Assembly (NCBI GenBank): GCA_934045075.1
Contig: OW203721.1
Span: forward strand, 26,444,181 to 26,508,180
DNA: 64,000 bases
Direction: 5' to 3'
Source of the DNA: Yponomeuta sedellus
Taxonomy: Eukaryota > Arthropoda > Insecta > Lepidoptera > Yponomeutidae
Shown here: positions 1 to 12,200 of the stretch, one piece after another
Layout of the letters: each line of letters starts with the position of its first letter
How positions within the stretch are numbered: the first letter of the stretch is position 1
Translations under genes and position numbers: made by a program
The notes under the pieces: model-generated
Databases searched by the model: none
What the model was told of the DNA's origin: nothing
Seen by the model: only the letters and a program-made list of their open reading frames with translations

Positions 1-172
1 GAGGCCTTATGGCCAGCTGGAGAACTTTAAATAGTAAGGCCCGTCACTGTCTGACAATCCTCCGTCAACCCGGACTTGGCCCCCGTGGTGGAGTATGGAC
101 TAGCCTTCCTACGAGGCAGAAAAAGACCCGTGCCCCAGCAGTGGGGACATACAAGGGTTGATATAGACGTCA
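1..172 (+). mobile_element. 5S-derived SINE, 3' part
   Basis: Matches the 3' half of the copies at 14396-15198, including the CCCGTGGTGGAGTATGG and CCCCAGCAGTGGGGACATAC blocks and the GTTGATAT end. It is cut by the window edge. Confidence 0.85.
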
Positions 173-429
173 CTGTCTGTGGAGAACTCGCGTCTGACTT
201 AGGTTGGTGTGACGTTACTTTTTTTTACCGTAGAATGACAAGATATACGAAAAACATACTGCAATAATGAAAACATTGTAAGATTTACATGGTTTTCATT
301 GAATTCTAGACGTTTCTTCTAAGGGTGTAGATAAATACAGACATAATTTTTCATACACGATTAATACCTTACAAGGCCATACATGCAAGTTGCAATGTCA
401 TAATTGAAACCCGCTCAACAAAGCTACAC

Positions 430-1050
430 GCCTAAATACGCGCCGAACACGGCGCGTTTTTGTTTCACGTGACTATTGCCTATTGCCTCGTCAGATTATA
501 GTTCTTATGAAAAGTATTAGTCGCAGAGAAAAACTTACAAAGTTTGTTTAACATTGTCTTTCCGATTATATCAAAATATTTTTTTATGCACGTTCTAAAT
601 AAAAAATTACCAATGCCGAGAGGCTATATACTTCTCACTTTTACAATAAAAGTGACCATATTGTGCGAAAAAAATGCAAATAGTTATTCAATTAAAACGG
701 TGATAAAAATTTAATAGTTTACCTAAGAAATTATCACATTTACACCCTTTAAACTCAATAATTATCCTGTCTCTTTTTTATAGGAACATTGCTACAGTGC
801 GTAGAGAAAATTTTGCGCACTAAATCCTGTCGGAATTCTGAAGTTTGCAATAGTAATTAATATGAATGGACTTAACGCATATTCATGGAGAAAGAGGCAC
901 GGGACAAAGGAATTCTTGGATTCCACTGACCACCTTAAAGTACTTTTTATTTCTACGAAGAATTTTGTGATTTCGACCACTTGCTACCACTGAGCAAATC
1001 GATACCGAGGTCATCGAACGCCGCAGTTGGCGTGCGCCTCTTATTTTTTT
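430..1050. other. AT-rich intron, nothing recognised
   Basis: No exon-like, repeat or hairpin structure that I can name, apart from a small CGCGCC/GGCGCG inverted repeat near 440. Confidence 0.5.
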
Positions 1051-1054
1051 GTAA

Positions 1055-1168
1055 TATTGCTTTGCGTCGCAAATGTACGTAACTTTGAAATTAAACAAAG
1101 TTGGTACATGCCCGCAGTGGGGATCGAACCTGGGTCTATTGTTGTTCTACCCACTGGGCTACCACCGC
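1055..1168 (-). mobile_element. tRNA-derived SINE, family B
   Basis: Reverse-strand tRNA-like head with the B-box block GGATCGAACC and a CTACCACCGC end, followed by the family tail ACTTTGAAATTAAACAAAGT. It forms an inverted pair with the copy at 1269-1490. Confidence 0.8.
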
Positions 1169-1268
1169 TAAACATGTATGTATAAAACAGTACTGAGTGA
1201 GCAGTCTAAGTCAGACTACTCCATACAGTGAAGGAATTATGGTTTCTTACTTTGTATATGATTTGTAT

Positions 1269-1490
1269 GCGGCGGTAGTGGTAGAACAATGGACCCGGAA
1301 CCGGAACACTCAGGTTCGATTCCCAGTGCGGGTATGTTCCAATGACTTTGTTTTCTAAGTTATGTACATTTGTGTAGTTATAATAGCAATACCTCTCGCA
1401 ATCTGTGCAGAAACACATCGTGAGAAATCCTGAGTGTCTGAGGTGTCCAAATACCTCAACGCCTGATATTTCCAATTCGCGGTGGGCTTG
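1269..1490 (+). mobile_element. tRNA-derived SINE, family B
   Basis: Starts GCGGTAGTGGTAGAAC, carries GGTTCGATTCCC, then GACTTTGTTTTCTAAGTTATG and the internal block CTGAGTGTCTGAGGTGTC. It faces away from the minus-strand copy about 100 bp to its left. Confidence 0.8.
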
Positions 1491-2206
1491 CGTGGTAACT
1501 AAGCCGAAACTGTCTTTCTTTAAATAAAAAAAATGTTTTATTCAATACTAAATGATTTTGAAAAAAAAAACCAACACGAAAAGAGTTTATTATTTGTTGG
1601 AAAGAATATTCAAAAATGTAAAAGGCTTCCTCGTCTGTAAAGTGGTTGATAAATCTTATTACGTACCAATTTATGTTTGAAAAAACATAATCAGAGAGCA
1701 ATTTCCTCGCTGCAATATTCTCCGCTAGAAAATTGACCCGAAGGCTAAGAAACTGCCTTGAATTAAATTTGTCCTTTGACATTACCACTGCTCTTTGATA
1801 TTACGTTCGATGAGTTTCTTCGGGCGAAGGATTTTATAGATAATAAATTTATATTCGTTCAAGAAAAAATGGTGTATATGAAGCACTAGGTAACGTTTGG
1901 AAGTAAGTGTTTGGAATCTGGATGATTGGTCTTCAATTTGGATTTTTGATTAAGCTGGCCACTGATTTACAGTTTGTTAGCTTTTAGAATATACCGCGGG
2001 CCCAAGAGCAGGCTCCGGTTTTCGCCGAAAGCACACGAGTGTATACTACTTCCTGCTTTCTATAAAACTTTTCTTCACTATTTTGAAAAGTTATTCGAAA
2101 TTAAGTGTCATATTAGTTCTAATATTTATATTACACGAATATCAGATTCTATCCGTTTTGGTCCCATCCACAGGGCAACCGCGAATATAAAGTTTTTAAT
2201 GGAAAA

Positions 2207-2238
2207 AACACTTCACGTGCCACGCCACGTGAAGTGTT
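2207..2238. repeat. 13-bp perfect hairpin
   Basis: AACACTTCACGTG and its exact reverse complement flank a 6-nt loop. Each arm contains CACGTG. Confidence 0.8.
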
Positions 2239-2339
2239 GGGTTTGGTAATAGGATGAGTTTATTACTTGCTTTAAAGGAGTAATAACGTCATGAAAGTAA
2301 TTTTCAATAAAAATTTAACTAATTTTTTTATAAAAGTGT

Positions 2340-3030
2340 GTGGAGTGTTCTCACGCAGTGTGTAGCGGCTTCGGGTAGTAGTGCGTGTAGTGAGATTAGC
2401 TTGATCAGCACTACGTGTAGAGTCTTCGAGCAGTATTAGTCTACTCAAGTCTGAATTATTTTAATGAAATTATACGTTTTGTTTGAGGTGTCAATCGAGA
2501 CCCAGCTATGCTAGGGTTTCGATAAAAAGATAATAAAAATTATATTTATATGTAAAATAAGCTGTTTTAAATATTACAGTAGTGACCCCGAGCAGTATTG
2601 TGTGTAGTGCCCTCAAGCAATAGTTCGTGTAGTGACCCCGAGCAGCTGTGTGTGTAGTGCCTTCAAGGAATAGTGCGTATAGTGACCTCCAGCAGTAGCT
2701 CTTGTGGTGACCTCGAGCGGGCAGTTCGCAAAAGCTACTACTACATTTGGTGCGCTACACTTCACACACTAGCGTGTAGTGACCTTGAGCAGTAGTATGT
2801 GTAGTGATGAGTGGTAGGTAGTGCGTGCAGTGCTCTCAAGGAGTAGTGGGTGTAGTGCTCTCAAGCAGTATTTGTGTGTAGTCACCACGAGTGGTAGTGC
2901 GTGTATTGGTTTAAAGCAGTAGTGCGTGTAGTGCTTTCAAGAAGTATTGTGTGTAGTGATCACGAGCGGTAGTGACCTTAAGCAGTAGTGTGTGTAGTAA
3001 CCACGAGTGGTAGGTAGGTAGGTTGTGCAG
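2340..3030. repeat. degenerate minisatellite GTGTAGTG...GAGCAGTAGTG
   Basis: Many imperfect copies of a unit near 25-35 bp, variants of AGCAGTAGTGTGTGTAGTGACC. The array runs almost up to the donor of fry exon 16 at 3035. A non-repeat stretch lies at about 2450-2570. Confidence 0.85.
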
Positions 3031-3034
3031 GGAC

Positions 3035-3238
3035 CTTGAGCAGCAGCGCGTGCGGCGAGGGCGCGGTGTGCGCCTGCGTGCGGTCGAGCCGCTCGCGCGC
3101 GTCGGGCCGGTCCAGCGGCAGCCGCGCCATCACGCGCGCCAGCAGCCGCACGCCCAGCAGAAACTCGTGCTCGTAGTCCGACTCCAGCAGCGACGCGCCC
3201 ACCCAGAACAGCGTCGCCAGGATCGTCAGCTTGTCGTC
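3035..3238 (-). CDS. fry: fry exon 16 of window (68 codons)
   Basis: Acceptor ttctgtag precedes GACGAC; donor GT follows CTCAAG in phase 0. It encodes [20 protein letters not shown], then [20 protein letters not shown] and ARERLDRTQ, with LLLK at the end. EFLL...RLPLD is the conserved core. It is the last exon in the window, and its donor sits at the edge of a minisatellite. Confidence 0.94.
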
Positions 3239-6200
3239 CTACAGAACACAGAGGAAAACATGCGCACCGTGCTACACAAGAGATAAGTCTCGCGGATGTG
3301 CCTGCGCAGCTGACCAAACTTTGGATGTGCGGCAAGTTGATCGACCAATCAGATAGTTTCATTTTATGGCAGGCCGCGCGCCTTTGTCGCTATTGGTTGA
3401 TTCAACGTCATCGATGCAGGTGACTTTTAGGTTGGCAATATTAGCGTGAGCGAAATAGGTAGCGCTACTGCGGCAATCAATTCTGCACCTTAACCTTATC
3501 GGTTAAAGATCATGTTGAATGGCTAGCTTCGGGTACTTTCGTTACACTTCTTCCTAGTCTGCGCGAACGTAGATTCCCGAAGGGACTTTTATTTTCTTAC
3601 TGGCTTGATTTGAAACGAACCATCCTTCTCGCCTCAATGCGCTCAACCAATCAGACCCGCCGAAATCCGGCCGCGCTCCGAACGAATGAGCGACAGAGCC
3701 ACCTGGACACAGAGTACCTGGAGACATCTCAAAAGAAACGCATGCGCGGCTCCGTAAAATATTAAGAAAGCTCTAAAAATTACTAACTATAAACTGTGAA
3801 AACAGTCTTAATCCCCTTGTGATAAGTGCTGTGAGCCTCTGTAAATGGATTCCTAGTCCCGGGACAGAGCAAGGCGATAAAAATGCGTTGGTAAATTTCT
3901 TTTATATTAAGCCAGCACTACTTGTTCCTAGATTCAAAGCTATCGAATCACTCAAAAACGTTACATTTATTTTGGTTCATTAATTGAAGGCTATTTACAA
4001 TGCATTATAAATAATTTATTCTTCAATTAGTGCATGCGAAAACTTTCTACATATTTTATCCTATCATTTTTTACCATATTTCCACTAACAAAAATAGGCT
4101 AAAAATTTCACCCATGCCGGGATTCGAACCCGCAACCTCTGGCTATCCGTACCAGCGCTCTACCAATTGAGCACGGGTTAGTGCATTAAAAATAAAAATA
4201 GTGTAATTATGTAAAACAATGATTTACTTAAGGCTGCGACATCGGTGTAGCACGTATTAAAACTTAAAATACTATAAACAGTGATACACATTAAAAAAAA
4301 CTGTCACAACAAATGTATACAACGTATCACAATTTAACATTTAGCCATCTTGTTTTTATGTCTGTTATGTGCCTACCAAAAGGTGTTACTCATAGTTACA
4401 TTCGTAAACGCTATCAGAAGCTATTCGAATCAGACAGTAGCATGTTCTTGTAATTCCAAAAAGTTTCAGAGGCTGGCTACGTCGCACTATTCACAGTTAG
4501 CAGGTTACAAAAAATTGTTGGTAATAATCATTCTATAAGTTTTTTCCTTAACCGCATGGCCTGGTGAAACCGAGTGATAGAATCAATCAACTAAGTTGAG
4601 CAACAACAAACGCGGTCAGGTGCAAGAAGGGTGACCATTCCGTGACTAGTGGCATTTTTCCGAGCACTTGTGTGCTTCGCAAGGCACGTTAAGCAGTTGG
4701 TACCGCCTGTCAGAGGCCTCAAGGGTAGCTTGATAACGTCTTACAGTAGGGCCCGCCACTATCTTACAATCCTCCACCAACCTGGACTCGGCCCCCGTGG
4801 TGGAGTAACCTAACCTTCCTGCAATGCAGGAAGACACCCGTGCCCCAGCAGTAGGGACACACAAGAGTTGATATAATAAGTTTCTTCCTGTAGTGTAAGC
4901 TCAAGCTTGTAAGACTGACCTGTGTGGCGCTGTCTCCGAGCAGTTTGAGCGACTGCGCCGAGCGTGAGCGGCACAGGTTGGGGCACAGCCCCTTGGCCGC
5001 CTCGCTGCACGCCCGCGTCCGGGACTCTACATGAAGTGAAAGTGAAAATAATTTACTTAAGTACCTATACCACATTTTACAACAATAATAAAAATTGTTA
5101 GTTTTACCACTAACTAACAATTGTTAATTGTTAGTTAGTGGTAAAAAGGAACGAGCTCAGCTTTATTGCATGCGTAGTCGCAGCGCTGGTTTCAGCCCGT
5201 CCCTTTTAATAATTTTAGAATAAATAAAGGGTGACCCATAATTTACGCAAAATGTTATATTAATAGAAAACACAGATTTTCAATTAAAAAGTTATTTTTT
5301 TTATTAATTCATAAAATATACAGATTGAGGTTATGTTTGGAATAGTACGTCGGATAAATGACCTCCACGGCTTTGCTGGCAAGTACGCACTCTTTAAATG
5401 AAATTTTGTATGACAGTTTCGCATAAACTTGGCTGAATTTCATTAATACACCGCCTAATTTCCTCCTTTCCTCATTTCCTTCAGGGCGTGGGTGGTCGTG
5501 GGCTTATTGGCATAAACCTTAGACTTCACAAACCCCCAAAGAAAAAAGTCCAATGGCGTTAAATCGCAAGATCTTTCACCCGTACTACTACCCGTATTGT
5601 AAAAGGCGACTAAGGGACACAAACCGAGGGGTGGGCAGCAGCGCCCCCTGCTGTACAATTCCATCGAACTGCGATCCCCAACCCGCATGCCCAGCGTGGG
5701 GATTATGGGCATTATGCCCTATGATAGCACAACGTGGCGCTCTTTTGGGGAGGGCTATTTCCAGCAGTGGACTAGTATAACCTGACGACGACGACTACTG
5801 TATTACTTTTAGTAATAAGGACTCCAATTGTAATTTGTATCTTTACATGTTTTATAATTAGTGCTCTGGTGTACAATAATAGTACATTATGATATTAGTG
5901 CGGTAAGTTGAAAATTACAGCCGAGGCGATATTACTAGCCCGAGCCATTGGCGAGGGCTATAAGGAAGCAGAGGCTGTAATTTTCAAAGCGCACGTATGT
6001 CATACGATGTTTTATAACATATTTACGAGGAAATTAATAAAACTCTGACTTTGTTATCATCACTACTTGACGACATTTTCAAATAAAAACAATACATCGA
6101 AAAGAAAAAGCGCGCGGATTATTCTTACTTGTCCACAAATAAGCGATGCGCGCGCATCAACTTTTTTTTAGGCAAAGGTACAAAAACAGCCAGTATTACT

Positions 6201-9200
6201 AATAAAGTAAATTAATATTTTTGTGTTTTTGTTACAGATAAATGGTTTTGTAATTTATTGTCAAAATTAATTAAATTAAATGTTTATTTGTTATATTTTA
6301 TTTCCCAAAGTTAATTTTATTCATAAAATATTGACCACTTTCTTGACATAAAACCTTTTTGCTAAGATTTTTAAAAGTAACGTTCATTTTTAGACGGAGT
6401 ATCTTAATACTTTATTAAAAAAAAATACACGTGCCTTTTACATTACATTATCGCACAAGTACGTAATGAGATACATTACGATATTGAAATTGGTGTAATT
6501 ACAATCCCACTTTACGAGCAAATATGTTATAAAGAATATTTTTGAACTAAAACTTTCGTAAGCACAACACATTGTAGACTTTTAGTCCGGATTTACTTAC
6601 GGGTGTTGTAATATCGGAAAAGTCCGACCAGGTTTCGCTCCGATTCGCAGAGCTTAATCATGGTGAGCAGAGACGGAGCTCGCGTCGCCGGTTGCTTGTC
6701 TCACACTGTAAGTAAATCCGGACTAAAAGTCTACAATAAAGAATATTGTTGTGTGGTCTACTTTCACTGGAGACGTGGACTGCCCCAGTTGTGCACGTGA
6801 GTGAGCCGAGTGTGGTCTCACCGAGCGGCGGCTTGTCGGCGGCGGCGCTGCTCTTGCGCGCGCAGTACGACACCGAGTAGCTGGTGCTGCGCGTGTGCTG
6901 GGACACGCAGCCCACGCACACGCCCGGCGACCGCTTGCCTGACGCACACACCAACCATCTATTATTAGTACATTACACAACTACGGTGCTAATACAGAGG
7001 AAGCCCGAGATCGCACAAGTTTGCGGCCCGAGCTGCAAGCGAGGGACGTTAATATGCGATCGAGAGCTTTCTTTATTTACTCCCGTATTATGTGCATCTT
7101 TTTATGTCTACACTTGGCCAGAAAGCGGCTTTTTCCGTACGCGCAGCGTGCGGAAAAAGCCACTTTATTGCCAGGTGTGGCATAAAACTAATTAGAAAAC
7201 AAATAACTTTAAAAGCCTATTTAGAGGCTAAAAATTCCACCCATGCCGGGATTCGAACCCCCGACCTCTGGCTATCCGTGCCAGCGCTCTATGCAACTGA
7301 GCTAATCGGCGACTCACCGGCATCAGTGAAATTTCGAACCTCTTTACACTATTCTCTGTATTACGGTATAGACAGCGACATCTGGCTGAAGTAATTTGCA
7401 TCACTTGCAGCCCCGACTACCTACTTTACAGTTAGGTTTTTACATCGTAATGATATCGCTATACCCACATGATTTTATTATTTTTAATGCACTAACCCGT
7501 GCTAAGGACAATTTCAGTTAAATGTCGCTGCCTGTATATAATTTCTCTGATGCTGGTGAGTCCCCCAATTAGATCAGTTGGAAGAGCGCTGGCACGGATA
7601 GCCAGAGGTCGCCGGTTCGAATCCCGGCATGGGTGGAATTTTTAGCCTCTAAATAGGTTTTTAAAAACGAATAATTTCATTTATTATTAGGATTAGAATA
7701 CATTCACAATAAATCATAAGTATAAATAAGGTAAGTGTTATCTCACTTACAGGCAGCTACAACATGCACCGTTAGTATTAAGTTGCATAAATATACTGGT
7801 TATAATCAACTATTCATGAAATTATTTAATAATAATTTAAAGTGGTCACACATGGTCGCCTGAGCCTAGACTCTTATAAACGCATCGCTACTCAATACTG
7901 GTGGAGTGACCTTAACACATTGTTGGTTTACCATAGATCTTTTTTTCGTCGCCTATTAATAAACCTCCCACTGCAGGGCACAGATCTTCTCTCAGAGAGA
8001 TATTATGGGCTCAATTACCACACGAGTCCACCGCGAATTGGCAGTTTCAAGCGCTGAGCCTCACTAACATTGTCGAAACCTGAGTGTCTCAGGTGTTCAA
8101 ATACCATAGATCTATAAATAAATAAAAAGGCAGCATTGGCGTTGTAGTGAGGCGAGCGACAGACCTGGCGCGAAGGGCGGCGCGTTGGGCGGCTGGCCGT
8201 CCTTGTTGTTGAGGTTGGGCGTCGACTTGAAGATGTCGCGCATGTAGTCGAGCGGGCGGAAGTTCGACTCCAGCGAGTCCACCGCCGCCTCCAGCGTAAG
8301 CAGCAGCTCCGTCACGTAGCCCTGCGCACCAATATGCACCGCGGTTACTACGCACTATTGGCTGGTGTAACAGAATGGTATTCAAAAAATTGAAAAGAAG
8401 TATTGGAAAGCCAAACCGAAGATAAATAGATGATAAAATAAAAGAAGTTGGACCGATACGGTCGAGAAAAACTATTAACAAAGAGAGTGGGGATACTTGG
8501 GGGAGGCAGTCGCTCAGAAATGGGCAGCCGACGTAATAAAATACTAATAATTATAATAATAATAAAAATATTAATTGAAACATTAAAACGTATTAAATTA
8601 AATCAATTAAGTATTAATGACATATATAAGCATGAAGTATAACATTATTATTAAAGTTAAGGATCACTGTTTTGGTCTAAATAAAGTTATTTGTATTTGT
8701 GTTAATATTAAGTTATAATTAAGATGGCTAGAGAAGAGATATGTTCCTTTTCCCTTAATGTTTTGTATGTTGTTTTTAATTTCTGTTCTTGATATTATGT
8801 CAATTTTCTGTTTATTTGATGTGATGTGTCACACCTTCATTCATTCTACATGTTCATTCCTTCCTTCTTCCGAATATAACCAGAATAATGCTATGATTTA
8901 CAATTTTATTGTTTTGCGTATTAAGTAGATAAATAACTTTTGTCAGCCCTTAGGTCAGCTTGTGAAAACGGTTTTTGACAAAATTATCTACCTTTATAAC
9001 CAAGAGTAAACTTATTGTGTGCATAAATTCAAAAACGTACTACTACTATCAATCCCGTCAATTAACTATTTATTAATGATATTATTGCCATCCAAAAAGC
9101 TAGGACAAGAAAGTATCGAGACAACAAACATACTATAGACACTAAGTCAGCCCTAACTAAAACCAACAGAGGAATAACAAAAATGAATCAAACATACTAA

Positions 9201-12200
9201 ACTACTAAAACAAAAAACTACCCATACTCAGCACTACGACTAGGTCTTAGGATCGGGTTTCAGCCACTGAGTCTGCGTGTGTGTGTTCGTGTGTGTGCGT
9301 GTATGTATGTGTGAGTGTAGTAAATGAACCAAAGGGCGTGCGTTTGTTGCGGCGACTCGCCTGCATGTCCTCCCCCTGCTCGGCGACGGTCTCGACGAGT
9401 CGCGACAGGATGTCGGACACCATGCGGCCCGTCATCGCCACGCCGATGAACCGAAACACCTGCGACAAACAAACCACAGCTCATTACGACTGCTTCGCCC
9501 GCCCAATCAATCGCCCGTTTCGTGGCCGCAGCTGCATCCGCGCCTTCATTATATAAATTTCCACGTACACGTAAGGGTTGTATGAGAGACAACGTTACTT
9601 AACATTAAGTACACCTACTCGTATGTGTGTCAGCTAACTCCTTACCAAATTTTAGTAAAATCTCTTCAACTGCTTAGACGTGAAGAAGTAACAAACATAA
9701 CACACTCACAAAGTTTCGCCTTCATAATATTAGTGGATATATATTTTTTTTACATTTATTTTAAAGAAGAATATCCACTTCAGTGTACTCGCCACTTCAG
9801 TCTAGCCAAGACCACGACCACTGTAACGCTGCCGAAACGTCGGGAAATAACGTAATTACGTATGAATAAATCAATGTAGCATACAATGTAAGTGATTTAA
9901 ACTTTTGCTTTGGACGAATAAACTTTATCTTATCTACGTTTTACCTAATAAATAATCGCTATTAGACCCTAATTTAATAATTGAAACTGCCGTAGTCAAT
10001 TAAGTTGAAAATTAAAAATGAAAATCAACAGGCAGTGGACTCATTAAAAGATTGACGATTTGCGTAAGAAAAGAGGGATCACATTTTGAGCATTTAATTA
10101 ATTAATTTACAAAAAAATACCCACTTCATTGACTACGGCAGTTTCATGTATGTTTTTAATTTGATTAAAATGATTAATTTCACGCTGTTCCTTTCTTTTA
10201 AAATACTATGTTACTTAAGAAGAGTTATTAGTTTTTGGCCATTTTTTCGATTGGCATCATAAAAGTAGGGGTGTTTTTTTTTTTTATTTAAGTCGGTTCG
10301 ATTCCCAGACAAGGCAAGTAATTTTTAGAAAATCTTTGAATTCAGAATTACTATTTTTTTAAATAACATAATGTCTTCTTTCAGCAAAATACCCTATCTA
10401 CGATATTTAAGGTACTTTCCCTTCATGGCCCATAACTTTGGGACGCCCTGTATAACTATGAAGAATAACCGACCTGCAGGGACCTGCCGGCGTAGTGGCG
10501 TGAGGGGCAGGACAAGCCGAGCTGCAGTGCCGTCTGCGCCCAGCGCTCGGACACCAGCGCGTGCGGCAGCGACTCGCGGAACACGCGCTGCACGTGCCGC
10601 GCCAGCGTCGCCATCTGCTGGCAGCTCCGGAGACTCCACACTGCGGGACACACGGCTTCCGGTTTTTTCTTTTTATTAGGCTTAACATAATTTTGTTTTT
10701 TTTTTTACTGAGCACACCCACAGTTTAACTACGGAAAGTAGTACAAAAGGGTTACAAAAAGATACAATCCGCTACTTGACTCGTATACTCGTATCAAATT
10801 TGACGCGATAAATGAATATTTCCTGTAGTATTTAACTTAAGAAACTGAAATATATTGACTTTGCTAAGTGAGTATGTAAGATGGCTGAAAAATTTGCAAA
10901 TTAAAAAAAAATACTGCATTTCATTCGGGACGGTGAAAACGCTCTCCGCCATGTTGAAAGCATCTTTCGGTTGTTATCAAACATCTGTTAACCAGAACCA
11001 GTGGACATAGATTATTATAGGACTTACATCAAAGTGATCTTCACGTAAATACACCCGACTTTAAGTCAATAAAGTATCGGTGCCTCTTTTGGCAAGTTTC
11101 AGCCTATTTTTCGTGTGTTTATTTCACTGGCTACACAACTTCCTGGGGTCCTTTATTGAGATGCTTTTGCATTCTCGATCAATTTAATAATGATAATAGC
11201 TATATTTTGCATGTAAATCAACGTTTCGCCGTTGTAATTTCACTATGCTCACAAATCACTCACAGTTGTTGAATGTCAAACTTTGTTTACAAGACTTCAG
11301 GTCTTCAAACCATAGACAACATTGGCTGACCGCGTTTTTGAGTGTTTAGCAAAACAAAGTTTTAAATATATTTTTGGTTGCTTTTAGGTCCTCAAAAAAT
11401 TTACTAAAATATGTTTTGGTCTAATGGAAGAGATATTTATTAGCATTTAAGACTTACTTGAAAAGAGAGTCAAATAGCGGATTATGTGTATGTATGTGCA
11501 TTTATAGATAAGCACAACATTAATATAACTAAGCTTACATCGTAAGTGAGCGGATTTTGCGAAAATTATAACTAAACTAAAGTAATAGAACTCATTTATT
11601 TACTATAACTAAACTAAATAAAGCCTTTTTATAAACCAATTTATTGAAATGTTTGTAAATTTCTTTTATAATATTTTTTTTCTCCAAAACAATCCAAAAT
11701 TTGAAATGGACACCTAGTTTAACTTGTAACGTTCAATAACTTGCAGTTTCTGTGCTACTTTGAATGACAACTTTGGAAATTGTTATTGAAGACACCAACA
11801 CGAAAGGACTGATACTGAACAGGTAATGCAAACTTGTATTAAAGGAGTTAAGTTAGTGAAGTTTCGGGTACTGGGAAGGTATCTTCATAGTGTAGTTTAT
11901 CGAATGAAAAGGTTGTCATTACTGTTTGCAATAAGATAATTTTAGGACAACCTCACACGTTTATTGTGTTTCTTAGTAATTAATGCGGATGTGAAGATCA
12001 GAGAACTGTTTATTGTATTATTTTGTATTTTTTTTTTTTTAATATTCATGGACATATTACACAGATCTCGTTAGCCCTATACTAAGTACAACTAAATGAC
12101 TTGTGTTACAGGTGCTAACTCGACGATAGATTTAATACAATAAATACATAGATAACATCCAAGACCCGAGACAAATTAGAAAAGTTCGTTTCCTAGTTTG

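Noticed and set aside
3023..3286. 87-codon plus-strand frame over exon 16
   Set aside because: It is the antisense shadow of a GC-rich fry exon. The same holds for 17741-18058, 10371-10679 and 9281-9556.
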